Source of the DNA: Leishmania martiniquensis
Taxonomy: Eukaryota; Euglenozoa; Kinetoplastea; Trypanosomatida; Trypanosomatidae
Assembly (NCBI RefSeq): GCF_017916325.1
Contig: NC_090170.1
Coordinates: forward strand, 1,709,501 to 1,773,500
Direction: 5' to 3'
Length of the DNA: 64,000 nt
How positions within the stretch are numbered: the first letter of the stretch is position 1; every line of letters begins with the position of its first letter. A model generated the notes under the pieces. It made no database searches. It worked only from the letters and a program-made list of their open reading frames with translations, and was not told the DNA's origin. Below, piece after piece: positions 10,901 to 18,812 of the stretch. The translations under genes were made by a program, and so were the position numbers.

Positions 10901-11807
10901 CGAGGACGCGATGAGGCTAACGGTGGGAGAGGAGCTAACGCGGTCGGGTCTGCATGTGGCGCATCAGCTCACAATGGCTAGCCGACTGCCCAGCGGTGTA
11001 CGCAGCATTTTTCAGAAGCGCATCGTCGAAACCCTCTATCGCCTGAACGAAACAGTGCACCGCGTTTACTGTGACACGGTTGCCGATCACTCAGTGACGC
11101 TAGCCACGCGACACGACCACCTGGCGCGTTGCTTACTGCACGACGCGCAGAGGCTCTTTGAGGGTGACATGCAGGCAGACATAATGGACGAGGTTCAATG
11201 TATGACAGATACACGCGATCTGTACACGGAGGAGGAGCACGCGGCACACGAGCGCGGAGAGCTGACGTTTTGGTCCAGCGGTGCCATTGGGCTCGAGTAC
11301 GCAAAATGTCTGTGTCGTGTTTTGGAGCTGATCCCGTGCAATGGCGCTGTCGGTAAGGTGCGCAACAATTGCATGCGTCTCTGCGGCATCAGCCCTTTCT
11401 CTGCCCAGTCACAGTTTCAAGTCGATCCGCTTTTGGCACATCGTCTTCGGTCCGTCACGTGCAGTTTCTGCAACTCATACATCTCGATCGACCTGCTGGT
11501 GAGGCGGAAGTCGGCGACGGCGCCCTTTACGTGTTCGGCGTGTGCCGCGCCGATCGCGGCCTCGGCTGTGGAGGGGACGCTGGTGCGCCATGTAAGTCAG
11601 CTGCTGCGATTATACAACCAGCAGGACTTTGTCTGCGCAAAGTGTCGCGAGATGACAGCGACTTACGTGGCCGAAAGGTGCTGCGGTGCCCTCGTCGGCA
11701 AGGCGGCACCAGTGGTGGGCGAACTCCGGGCACTCCATTACCTTGCGAAGATACAGAGTTTTGCTTGGCTCACTGAAAGCGTGGAGGCGGCGCTCCTCTG
11801 CTCTTGA
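4917..11807 (+). CDS. POLE: DNA polymerase epsilon catalytic subunit
   Basis: A 2,296-residue protein, the usual size for Pol2/POLE, the leading-strand replicase of the nucleus. The exonuclease domain shows Exo I F-D-I-E-T-T (Asp235, Glu237), Exo II Y-N-G-D-Y-F-D-F and Exo III Y-S-V-S-D-A. Polymerase motif A is L-D-V-G-A-M-Y-P-N with Asp585, motif B contains K-C-I-L-N-S-F-Y-G-Y, and motif C is L-D-T-D-G (Asp896, Asp898). Cys610, Cys613, Cys624 and Cys786 (in a C-Q-R-E context) match the four ligands of the epsilon-specific iron-sulfur site. A Gly/Gln/Asp-Ser-rich insertion sits near residues 698-745, and an acidic linker near 1240-1350 leads into the inactive second polymerase-like half. The C-terminus has two paired-cysteine modules (Cys2182/2185 with 2206/2209, and Cys2240/2243 with a Cys pair near 2258) that normally bind the B subunit. 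All catalytic residues examined are present. The ATG at 4917 follows a pyrimidine tract and an AG. Confidence 0.97.
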   Translation: MSTRLESGTREGWLFNYHPTTEVLEEEGAVTGEGVVRAALVLLFQDLAGDTFFVHLHYDPYILVQAVEGHEREVELGLMSTFGPQIIIEIVPVEREDLDLVNHLSGKKRVYLKVVFHNVQDLTTVRGRIEKIVKLNSSLTSENPLWSQYSGSLGEAMAKTFADDHLYSAAGRSRWMDWVQDMREYDVKYHMRVAIDMKVYCGLWYDVTVTEGEARVERCDDSRYAPAMPRVIAFDIETTKAPLRFPQPEVDEVYMISYMLDGRGYLIVNREIVSEDIAPFEYTPKPEYEGFFDTFNEENEAATLRRFFDEMRKYKPNVYVTYNGDYFDFPFIHARALYHGMNMRKEIGFAQMADGAFLNQQIPHLDCFYWVKRDSYLPQGSQGLKAVTKYKLGYEPIEVDPEDMLPFAQSQPQRMASYSVSDAVSTWYLYQKYVHPFIFSLATIIPMPPDDVLRKGSGGLCESLLMVQAEANNVVFPNKKEIVRERFYEGHLIDTETYIGGRVEALRSGVYRSDIPMKFDMNPDTYQSLMDDVDEALRFTLEVENGVKVDEVTNLEEVRTTVLAKLASLRDRPHQQERPFIYHLDVGAMYPNIILTNRLQPYAIARPDVCAGCCFNSPNNEAQCKRVMSWKWRAELFTAGRYEFQRVKAQLENESFAAGVIEQANLAAVQKKAYGNRKGNVLEGTSYERKADWKKNAGSRSGGGGAGYRHESRQQQRAAADALLQREFGDGGNSDSDSDADSPKAYHKLNENTQFNMLKRRLSEYSRKAYGKIHETREVMRSNVVCQRENSFYVDTVRLFRDRRYEYKAALKKWKKRLDAAKDADERKMCQSRCVQMESLQLAHKCILNSFYGYVMRKGSRWSSMEMAGIVTYLGASLIQMARSLVQQIGVTLELDTDGIWCCLPNTFPENFTFTTTNPSKPKVSISYPCVVLNKMVHDRYTNHQYQNLVSTGVYQMHSECSIYFEVDGPYLAMLLPASREEGKSIKKRYAVFNTDGSLAELKGFELKRRGELMLVKDFQSQVFRRFLDGSTLAEAYASAAVVADVALDMLESKGAGYDTEEILEKITESSNMTRRLSEYPESQKSLAITTARRIAEFLGPQMVKDKGLACHFIISRMPTGRPVTERAIPVTIFRADPAVRTHFLRKWTSDTTVPSELNLKTLLDWDYYTARFSACVQKIVSIPAALQSLPNPVPRVAHPEWLEKSIRHSNSRYRQVSLLGMMSKIRGKNEELAGKPLAAAADASTDKEDEEGSVVLVAQGAGAGAREGQLQDLEDMLVGEHSSAVRHSAKKADRARSGERRHASEAAVKTDWGEEDSDDDDSEDDMERMQREADAELETLAHAVKERYFTPKSTIALDAAFFADRGTRRWLEQRKEEWLQRARLRKELALENNFSKVVLGEEGGGVASLGPAVAHDVTGVNSHFIDLKSRALATVWNVLEVRENEESPGTLQVLAVLEHSLYSFRVQVGRTVIVDVDPTLHLEPHDAAEVSGRVLPRRATAGRLYEVEIPPGEEGERRINELHVREGVRQIYEEHRSRVDKFVEQLGCCVSVDAVRHLRNARRRPPSQRELFSIDEMNMHSCTNYLGRGAAEREVFIFHAVTEQRGMIGVVYAQTHSAFVVFIQPAEAARPAVNWRTVCEESAKRLHTSTPKPIHVISEMAVDQRTAWRQVHQHLSAALESAKAPLLAVLQSCQSTSALLQQRALPVSLPYLRVLGAAEDERLLGDPFRWTRLLARRLFERFFASLLWVEERLALSRVSGIPPCNIAQDSCVHVLDMLYIRALHRRNHVLWCSSDPLITLDAVEERPREVCMAGGYTSWCVEFGLSRLDVVALLFSQTIEEGDDPNTRVLCDRGVSTHFNILRDLVADLLGQAVENVLADTLLNNVARWLRDPASFCYEPRMVELLSSLAHRALTGILLRLAKLGGRTVKVDSSSVTVLTPKYSLQEAVGFAHFITVSLQDQPMLQLLSLHPVRYWCPYIVLDSRDYAGLFVFAEDAMRLTVGEELTRSGLHVAHQLTMASRLPSGVRSIFQKRIVETLYRLNETVHRVYCDTVADHSVTLATRHDHLARCLLHDAQRLFEGDMQADIMDEVQCMTDTRDLYTEEEHAAHERGELTFWSSGAIGLEYAKCLCRVLELIPCNGAVGKVRNNCMRLCGISPFSAQSQFQVDPLLAHRLRSVTCSFCNSYISIDLLVRRKSATAPFTCSACAAPIAASAVEGTLVRHVSQLLRLYNQQDFVCAKCREMTATYVAERCCGALVGKAAPVVGELRALHYLAKIQSFAWLTESVEAALLCS

Positions 11808-12972
11808 GCACTCTCGAGGGGGCGGTGCGGCGGCGGCGCGAGTGGAGTCGTCGCTGTTTATGCATTCACCGTGCGACGCAGACGCCAGAACGCAAACTTG
11901 GACAGACACACACGCATGCATACACGTCTGGCGAACATTACCCTCCATCGAGGCCATCTGTGGTGATGCTGTGTGCGGGGGGGAAGGGAGGGACACACGC
12001 GAGCACTCCTTGCTGCAAGCACGAACGCACTGAACGGACACGCAGGCACCCCTCCCCTCCCCCGCGTCACGGATCGCGGAAGTTGAACAAGAAGAGGATA
12101 AAATAGAGCGAGAAAAAAAAACGGTAGCCACCGCAGTGGCAGAGGCGCTCCTCATCTCTCCCCCTCGTCACCAGCCCACTTCTACGAAAAACAAAAGAGC
12201 ACTGGTGGCCACATAGAGACCTACACATCTTCACATAGAGGCAAATCAACCGTTATTGAACTGGTCCAAGGAAAGACCACCGACAGTGCGTTCCCTCGGC
12301 GCAGCGCCTTGCGTTTCACGGCGAAGACTTGCTGGTGGGCTGATGCGCGGGTATCTCGATACTCCGTGTACTTTCGGTTAATCTTCTTTTTTTGAATCAA
12401 GTGCTCATGCTTCATGTGCAATTCTGCGTGTGCGGTTTTAGCTTGTGGGGCTCTGTCGCGATGCGATGACCTTAAGCGGAAGGGAACGACCGCTGCACGT
12501 CTGATGGTCGAAGAACAAGGCGAAACTGCGGGCTGGCCTCCTGACCCTCCTCGACGGTATTGGAAAACGAAGGTTCTATTCTTGGCGGCGCATTTAGAGC
12601 GAAGAATGCCCCAATGCTGCCGGCGCAAAGGGAGAGGGTCGAGACTGCCTCATCATGAGCCTTCCGCCAGTGAGGCTGCGCTGCCATCTTTGTCCAGACA
12701 TCTCCATCGCTGCTGCTACATGCAGCTGCATCGCAGCAGCTCGCACACCATGTCCCGCGTTCGTTTTCTGCTATTATGCTATATTTGGCCGCCGTCACTC
12801 TCCTCTGTGTCTCCCACCTCTCGCTCCTATCATGGCACATCCCCTTTTTTTGTTGTTGCACAGCGCCGATACGCATGTGTGGATGCACAGGGCGAGACGC
12901 ATTCGTACGTTACGATCCCTTTGAAGGAGGAGCTGTTGGTGTGCTGTACCGTAAAAATGGCTGGCACAAATC
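11808..12972. other. Intergenic spacer, Pol epsilon to 3CxxC protein
   Basis: No credible gene. The 5' part, presumably Pol epsilon 3' UTR, includes a purine-rich patch with an A run near 12088-12122. The 3' part becomes pyrimidine-rich (about 12775-12861). An open frame at 12414-13067 overlaps the next gene in another phase and looks like a chance frame. Confidence 0.55.
12842..12863 (+). promoter_or_regulatory. Putative spliced-leader acceptor for the 3CxxC gene
   Basis: A C/T-rich run with a T block and a TTGTTG stretch ends in CACAG, with the AG at 12862-12863, about 110 bases before the ATG at 12973. Two out-of-frame ATGs (12879 and 12957) would fall in that leader, so a later acceptor near 13008, giving a start at 13018, remains possible. 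Confidence 0.4.
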
Positions 12973-13317
12973 ATGCTGCGTCTCACTTCCCTTTTTCGTC
13001 TGCGGCCGAGACACATCATGTTCACCCCTCCACCCCTCGCGAAACGCACGGGAAAGTTCAGGTGTAAGATGTGCCAGCGCCGCTGGTTCTCAGATGAGGT
13101 GTGGGTCACCAAGACGACGCAGCGCGTGTACCAAGGCGAGTCCTGCGAGACGTGCGGGACAACAAATAAGCCGTACTACGTTGGCAGGCCAGAGGAAACC
13201 ATCTTCAACCGCACCCAAACACCCCATCCGGCCAAGCGCGGCGCATCTTCGTGTCGCAGCGAGCGCAAGCTGAAGCACTCGCGGTTTGACTGGCGCGTTC
13301 AAAGAGGCCGGCGCTGA
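12973..13317 (+). CDS. Small 3CxxC/ZAR1-type zinc-binding protein, possible mitochondrial presequence
   Basis: A 114-residue protein. The core, residues 28-70, has two CxxC pairs (Cys31/Cys34 and Cys58/Cys61) spaced 23 residues apart, with Trp38 and a V-W pair (43-44) between them and Y-Y-V-G after them. This is the pattern of 3CxxC-type zinc ribbons found in receptor-transporting proteins and zygote-arrest (ZAR1) proteins. Only the first two pairs are present; the further cysteine pairs of animal ZAR1 are absent. The first 16 residues are rich in Arg, Leu, Ser and Phe with no acidic residue, which resembles a mitochondrial targeting peptide. A second in-frame ATG at 13018 (Met16) would remove it. 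The C-terminus is strongly basic. Function is unknown: RNA binding or chaperoning are possibilities from the family, not shown here. Confidence 0.72.
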   Translation: MLRLTSLFRLRPRHIMFTPPPLAKRTGKFRCKMCQRRWFSDEVWVTKTTQRVYQGESCETCGTTNKPYYVGRPEETIFNRTQTPHPAKRGASSCRSERKLKHSRFDWRVQRGRR

Positions 13318-14153
13318 GTGCACCCCTTCGCTAGTCTTTCTACCGCTGCAGTAATACTTAATCTGGGTCGTGATTTGGTCATGTTGGTGCGCCCAAGCAG
13401 CTCTGAACCGGGCCCTGTAGCTCCCGTGTGCACTCCTCAAGAGGAAGGTGAGGTGAAGGCCGGTCAACGCCTCATGTGGTGCACCCTATTTTCTTTGAGA
13501 CTACAGGGTGCCGCACGCACCTTGGCGCCCCATCTCTCCCATACCTCTGTGCCTCTTGTGTTCACGGAAAGCATACACACACACAGCTGTACGTGAGAGG
13601 CTCAACTCGCTGTCGACATGGGACATGATGACGAAAGTGCGTGCGTGTGTGTGGGGGGAGGGGAGTGACAGCCTTGCATGGCGTCTGCATATCTAAGACT
13701 GCCGTTTCGGGGTGCCCGAACGGCAACACTTCCCCGTCTCCCTCCCACCCCCTTTTTCTCCTATCACGTGGTTCCCACGCAGATTTGTCCACGCCATCAC
13801 ACCTCCTTTGCACATTTCTGACGACAGTGTATGGGTTGAACTCCTCTGTCAGCGTCCTCATCCATGCCCTCCTTCCCCCTCCCTTCTCCCCTGCGTCTTG
13901 TCTCTTCTTCCACCATATGTCGCGGCCAACTCGCCGCATACACGTGAAATTCCTCTTGGCTAGCCATAACAGTTCCACCCATACGCATCGAGCGAACGCT
14001 GTAAGAGGAGAAAGCAAGAAAACGATAGCGACGCCGCTTCCTCACTTGTCACCACGCATTACCCCCTCACGTAACTTTTTTGCGTATCACCACATCGCTT
14101 CTATTCGCCTGTTCACCTTCCCCCTCCCTCCACACACACACTTTACCAACGCC
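13318..14153. other. Intergenic spacer, 3CxxC protein to LisH/RGG protein
   Basis: No credible gene. Pyrimidine-rich sequence dominates 13736-13775, 13855-13912 and 14109-14130. Open sequence continues upstream of the next start in the same frame as far as 13641, but that stretch is low complexity and I take it as leader. Confidence 0.55.
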
Positions 14154-15971
14154 ATGTCGTTCCGTCTACCAAAGGATGAGCTCGAGGCACACATCTACCT
14201 CTACCTGAGAGACTCTAAATACGCCGGCGCTGCTCAAGCTCTTGAGGAGGCCAACCCGAAGGCTGCCGTGCTCTCCCGCAAGATCGGCACCTCCGCTCTC
14301 ACTGCCGCTTCCAGGGCGGCGGCAGTTGCAGCGGACTCCAGCGACGATGAAGAGCCGGTGAGGAAGCCGGCGACGGCTAAGAAGCCATCGCCGAAGGTGG
14401 CACCGAAGAAGGCCCCGATCCCTGACAGCGACAGCGACGATGACGTTCCCGTGCACAAGCCGATTCCTGCCAGAAAACCCGTTGCGGACTCCAGCTCTGA
14501 CGGCGAGGAGGCGCCGAAGAAGCCGGTTGCGAAGCGCGCGTCGCCGAAGCCTTCGCCGAAGGTGGCACCGAAGAAGGCCCCGATCCCTGACAGCGACAGC
14601 GACGACGACGAGCCGGTGAGGAAGCCGGCGGCGGCTAAGAAGGCATCGCCGAAGGTGGCACCGAAGAAGGCCCCGATCCCTGACAGCGACAGCGACGATG
14701 ACGTTCCCGTGCACAAGCCGATTCCTGCCAGAAAACCCGTTGCGGACTCCAGCTCTGACGGCGAGGAGGCGCCGAAGAAGCCGGTTGCGAAGCGCGCGTC
14801 GCCGAAGCCTTCGCCGAAGGTGGCACCGAAGAAGGCCCCGATCCCTGACAGCGACAGCGACGACGACGAGCCGGTGAGGAAGCCGGCGGCGGCTAAGAAG
14901 GCATCGCCGAAGGTGGCACCGAAGAAGGCCCCGATCCCTGACAGCGACAGCGACGATGACGTTCCCGTGCACAAGCCGATTCCTGCCAGAAAACCCGTTG
15001 CGGACTCCAGCTCTGACGGCGAGGAGGCGCCGAAGAAGCCGGTTGCGAAGCGCGCGTCGCCGAAGCCTTCGCCGAAGGTGGCACCGAAGAAGGCCCCGAT
15101 CCCTGACAGCGACAGCGACGACGACGAGCCGGTGAGGAAGCCGGCGGCGGCTAAGAAGGCATCGCCGAAGGTGGCACCGAAGAAGGCCCCGATCCCTGAC
15201 AGCGACAGCGACGATGACGTTCCCGTGCACAAGCCGATTCCTGCCAGAAAACCCGTTGCGGACTCCAGCTCTGACGGCGAGGAGGCGCCGAAGAAGCCGG
15301 TTGCGAAGCGCGCGTCGCCGAAGCCTTCGCCGAAGGTGGCACCGAAGAAGGCCCCGATCCCTGACAGCGACAGCGACTCCGATGATGACGAGGAGGTGCC
15401 CGTGCAGAAGCGGCCAAAGTCGCCAGAAGAGAGCGAGGAGGATGAGCCGCTGCGTCAGGTCAGCCGTACTGAGGCGCAATCAAGCTATGGAAGCTACGGC
15501 GGTCGCGGTAATCGTGGCGGCGATCGTGGCGGCTTCCGTGGCGGGGACCGAGGCGGCTTCCGTGGCGGTCGTGGTGGCGATCGTGGCGGCTTCCGCGGCG
15601 GCGATCGTGGTGACTTCCGTGGCGGTCGTGGTGGCGATCGTGGCGGCTTCCGTGGCGGCGATCGTGGTGACTTCCGTGGCGGTCGTGGCGGCTTCCGTGG
15701 CGGCGATCGTGGTGACTTCCGTGGCGGTCGTGGTGGCGATCGTGGTGACTTCCGTGGCGGTCGTGGTGGCGATCGTGGCGGCTTCCGTGGCGGTCGTGGT
15801 GGCGATCGTGGCGGCTTCCGTGGCGGCGATCGTGGTGACTTCCGTGGCGGTCGTGGTGGCGATCGTGGCGGCTTCCGCGGCGGTCGTGGTGGCGCCCCGC
15901 AGATTGGTCTCAGCGCCCCTGCGCTGAACTCGATGAACCAAAGCGTCAAGCTCGGCAGTGACAGCGACTAG
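14154..15971 (+). CDS. Nopp140-like nucleolar phosphoprotein: LisH, acidic/basic tandem repeats, RGG box
   Basis: A 605-residue protein from the ATG at 14154. Residues 6-33 form a LisH-like helix pair ([11 protein letters not shown]), as at the N-terminus of Nopp140. Residues 87 to about 408 are a tandem array of an 86-residue unit made of two related halves, each alternating an acidic serine cluster (D-S-D-S-D-D-D, a typical CK2 target) with a Lys/Pro/Ala block. Residues 450-580 are an RGG domain built from [13 protein letters not shown] and D-F-R-G-G elements. The protein ends in a short acidic tail, G-S-D-S-D. Acidic/basic repeats with LisH suggest a Nopp140-type chaperone for snoRNP assembly in the nucleolus, and the RGG tail recalls trypanosome NOPP44/46. 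Orthology to either is inference. The array keeps the reading frame whatever its copy number. Confidence 0.85.
   Translation: MSFRLPKDELEAHIYLYLRDSKYAGAAQALEEANPKAAVLSRKIGTSALTAASRAAAVAADSSDDEEPVRKPATAKKPSPKVAPKKAPIPDSDSDDDVPVHKPIPARKPVADSSSDGEEAPKKPVAKRASPKPSPKVAPKKAPIPDSDSDDDEPVRKPAAAKKASPKVAPKKAPIPDSDSDDDVPVHKPIPARKPVADSSSDGEEAPKKPVAKRASPKPSPKVAPKKAPIPDSDSDDDEPVRKPAAAKKASPKVAPKKAPIPDSDSDDDVPVHKPIPARKPVADSSSDGEEAPKKPVAKRASPKPSPKVAPKKAPIPDSDSDDDEPVRKPAAAKKASPKVAPKKAPIPDSDSDDDVPVHKPIPARKPVADSSSDGEEAPKKPVAKRASPKPSPKVAPKKAPIPDSDSDSDDDEEVPVQKRPKSPEESEEDEPLRQVSRTEAQSSYGSYGGRGNRGGDRGGFRGGDRGGFRGGRGGDRGGFRGGDRGDFRGGRGGDRGGFRGGDRGDFRGGRGGFRGGDRGDFRGGRGGDRGDFRGGRGGDRGGFRGGRGGDRGGFRGGDRGDFRGGRGGDRGGFRGGRGGAPQIGLSAPALNSMNQSVKLGSDSD
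14412..15377 (+). repeat. 258-bp coding tandem repeat, about 3.7 copies
   Basis: Units start at 14412, 14670, 14928 and 15186, exactly 258 bp apart, and the last breaks off after about 192 bp. By eye the full units match base for base. A related, diverged half-unit precedes 14412. Each unit encodes 86 residues with two D-S-D-S-D clusters and one D-S-S-S-D-G-E-E cluster. The lack of silent differences suggests recent expansion or homogenisation. Confidence 0.93.
15501..15894 (+). repeat. RGG-coding short-period repeats
   Basis: Imperfect repeats of CGTGGCGGTCGTGGTGGCGAT and CGTGGCGGCTTC type, in variable order, encode the RGG/FRGG domain of the LisH protein. They are GC-rich and likely to vary in length between strains. 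Confidence 0.88.
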
Positions 15972-17594
15972 GCCGCGCAGTCGCTTGAGTGTTAAGTAAT
16001 GCCAAATCGACCAACGTGGCATATGGGCGTGTGCTGTACACGTGTGTCGTGCATGAGTTGGAATGGCGTGTCATCTCACCTCTCATGCCCCCTTTTACCT
16101 CTCTTTCAGTTGAATGAGGAAGTCAGCCTCAAGAAGAGCACTACAGAGAGGAGAGAAGCGCGGCGGAAGGAGGATAGCATCGTAAGCAAATCCTTCTTCG
16201 TTGTTGTTTCCCGGTGCTGGTGGAATGTGTATGTGTGGGAGAGAGGCTCTAATTATGAATGACTAATGACGCGCTTTGTTGCCGTACAACGGCTCTCTCT
16301 CTCTGTCCCTTTCGCGTACCTTTCATGAAGAGACGAGTCTCTCTAAGTTTGGTTACGTCTCCCAACGTCATCTTCCTCTGTCGTGTTATCGGATGTCCCT
16401 TTTTTGTTTTTTTTCTCGTAGGCTCTGTCACTGCCCCCCTCCCCACACGCTGACCTCCGCTGTTGATGTTCCCCCCTTTCTTTCACGAGGTGCGTGGCGA
16501 CATCCTTGTGGAGGTAGCAAGAGACGTGGAGGCCGCCCATGGCAGAAAGGGAGAGCGGCGCACAAATTAATATGAGAGAGAGGGGAGAGTAGAGGGGCGT
16601 GCGTGTGCGTGCATCCAGTCCCTTACTCGTTCTCATCCTCATCTCCCCCTCTTTTTCTTTTTTCGCGGAGGGGACGGTGAAGGGACGAGGGAAAATCGTA
16701 AAGTAAAACAAACAAAAAAACAACCGTATTCTTTGTCTGTCTTTTGTTCGCTACGAAGAGGTAATGTGCATCGTAAAAAGGTAAAAGAAAACAAAAAAAA
16801 CTGCAATCGACCAAATCTTACGGGTAACGGCGGACAAACATGAGTGTTCGTGCTGACTACAGCCGCAACAACATCAACACACGTAAATGCGGTGGAATGG
16901 GTGCTTCGCAGAGGATAAGCAGACACCTGTGTTGGCACGTGATCAGCTGTCTAGAGTGGTATAGCGTGTTCAACTCCTTGCCGAGCTGCAGTCGACCACC
17001 CAGCTCCTATTGGACCTAGATAATTTCTGATAAGGTGCGCATCACAGCTCACGTGTGTCTGAAGGCGAGGCCCTTCCATTCACGAGTCGTCGGCAGTTGC
17101 ATCTACCAAAAAAAAAGGATATGCAAGGAGAACGGGAGAGTGAGGAGCGTCTGGAGCGCCGTGACATCGTTGGTATCCCCAGAACCAGTGCGCTGCAGCC
17201 CGCAAGTTGCGAACGCCATTAGTCGAAAAAAGGAATTTTTTTGCCTTCGTCTCCCTCTCATCTTCGCCAGGAACAATGGTATCTTAGCCGTCTACTGGGT
17301 CGTTTCTGCAGCGATGCGCGCGCACTGCTTTTCTTGTTAGCTGGGCCCTGCACAGATAACCGATTCTCTGAATGAGGAATGGCTACTTAGTCTTTTCCGA
17401 CTTCACTACCTTTCATTCCTCCCTCTGCTCCTATCGCCCCCTCCCCTCTTCTCCGTCCACTTTACCCTCTGGCCTCCTCGCGTTTCTCTGCAGCCGCCAT
17501 TGTGGGAGGCCCAAGTCTCGCATAGACCGATAGAAGCGTGTTTCTTCGTCCGCTGTGCGCGCTCGTCTCACCTTTTCGCCTGCTGCCGCTGCCC
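15972..17594. other. Intergenic spacer, LisH/RGG protein to TAX-1-like
   Basis: No credible gene. It contains an A-rich stretch at about 16704-16726 and another near 16785-16800, and a T/G-rich patch near 16396-16420. A long C/T-rich tract runs from about 17400 to 17491. Confidence 0.55.
17390..17493 (+). promoter_or_regulatory. Putative spliced-leader acceptor for the TAX-1-like gene
   Basis: About 100 bases of C/T-rich sequence end in TTTCTCTGCAG, with the AG at 17492-17493, some 100 bases before the first ATG of the gene at 17595. This is a textbook trypanosomatid acceptor arrangement. Confidence 0.6.
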
Positions 17595-18812
17595 ATGTCT
17601 TTCCCCTCCAGAGTCACGCTCACCAGCGCAGCAGTAGCGAGAAGCGCCAAGTGCGGCGCCAATAAGTCGACCAGCTTTCTGGCCGCCGCCGCCGCGCATG
17701 ACAAGAGTCAATATGATATCACCAATGTCACCTGGGGTACTTTAGAGTCTCGCTTCAACGACCTCATCACGCTCATGGATGTCCCCGCCACAGGCGTGAA
17801 TGCGCTCGAGGTTAGCGCCGCGAATCGGCAGCGCATTGGCAGCGCGATTGCAACCCTCCTCGACAAGGCCCAAGACGAGTGTCGACTGCTTTTGCTGGAC
17901 GGGGACGCCGACGCGGCCGAGAAGGCCGGCGTGCTCGTTTTACGATTGCGGGAGAGGTTCTACAAGCCCAACAACATTGAGCTGATACCTGCCTACCTTC
18001 ACCTTGCCCGCACCAACCAGTTTCTGAAGCGCTACGGAGATGCAGAGGACATGCTGTCGCTTGCGCAGTACATCATGCTGAAGCACACCGATGAGGTTAC
18101 GGTTGCCATGAAGGCCGACCTCCACCAAGGCTTCGGACTCCTGTATGCAGCGGACGGTAAGCTAGAGGTGGCGGCTCAGCATCTTGGTAGGGCAACGTAC
18201 TACCTCTCTCTGCTCCACGGAACGCGGCACGTCCTCACTACATTCAGCTACTTTGATCTCGGCAACGTCATGGCTGCAAAGGCCAGCATGGAAAGTGCAA
18301 TGGCGCTGTACGACGCTGTGAAAGAGATATGGTACGCGCACTTGGTGAACGCGCTGGCGGACGTCGTGGCGCGTCGCGAGGGCATGCAAGCACAGCTGAA
18401 GTACGTCGAGAACACCCCAGCGCATGAGCTGCGGCAGGCTTGCTATGTCACGGCGCACGTCTTTGGACGCGAGAATTTGGCGGACGCGTCCAAGATGCTG
18501 CATGGGATCTGCTGTATTCAGAAGAAGCGCTTCCACAATGCCCATCCCAGCCCAGTGCGTGCGGAGTTCGTTCTGGGACTTTTCCTTCTATGGACGGACA
18601 ACGAGCCGGAGGCACAGAAGCACCTGGCGGCTGCCCGCGTCGCCTCACAGCGTTTCTACGGCCCACGTCACCCCATCGTGCAGGAAATCGAAGACTGGTG
18701 TACAAAGTTTGAGCTGAGCTACGAAGCAAACGAAGACGACTTGGTTGCGCCCGAAACGGAGCTCGAAGCGCTTACACAGAACGGCAGCACGATAGATGAA
18801 GGTACATCCTGA
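17595..18812 (+). CDS. TAX-1: ZMYND12/TAX-1-like axonemal TPR protein
   Basis: A 405-residue protein from the first ATG. In-frame sequence upstream to 17538 has no ATG. The middle, about residues 120-270, carries TPR-like helix pairs with phrases such as N-I-E-L-I-P-A-Y-L-H-L-A, G-D-A-E-D-M-L-x-L-A-Q, G-L-L-Y-A and E-I-W-Y-A-H-L, which line up with human ZMYND12 in order and spacing. The N-terminal MYND zinc finger of the human protein is absent; this N-terminus is Ala/Ser-rich instead. In Trypanosoma brucei the ZMYND12 homologue is the axonemal protein TAX-1, linked to flagellar motility. I infer the same role here. The C-terminal 30 residues are acidic. Confidence 0.82.
   Translation: MSFPSRVTLTSAAVARSAKCGANKSTSFLAAAAAHDKSQYDITNVTWGTLESRFNDLITLMDVPATGVNALEVSAANRQRIGSAIATLLDKAQDECRLLLLDGDADAAEKAGVLVLRLRERFYKPNNIELIPAYLHLARTNQFLKRYGDAEDMLSLAQYIMLKHTDEVTVAMKADLHQGFGLLYAADGKLEVAAQHLGRATYYLSLLHGTRHVLTTFSYFDLGNVMAAKASMESAMALYDAVKEIWYAHLVNALADVVARREGMQAQLKYVENTPAHELRQACYVTAHVFGRENLADASKMLHGICCIQKKRFHNAHPSPVRAEFVLGLFLLWTDNEPEAQKHLAAARVASQRFYGPRHPIVQEIEDWCTKFELSYEANEDDLVAPETELEALTQNGSTIDEGTS

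Noticed and set aside
12414..13067. 217-codon frame before and into the 3CxxC gene
   Set aside because: No recognisable feature, composition unlike the genes, and it overlaps a domain-bearing frame.
14412..15377. CRISPR-like array
   Set aside because: Units are long, contiguous, coding and without spacers, in a eukaryotic context.
14166..15479. Long minus-strand open frames of 437 and 332 codons
   Set aside because: They are antisense to the tandem-repeat coding region. The periodic GC-rich repeat keeps other frames open, and the translations are just repeated Arg/Leu or Ser/Gly/Phe blocks.
15480..16022. Minus-strand Thr/Ala-rich and Pro/Arg-rich open frames
   Set aside because: Antisense shadows of the RGG repeat.
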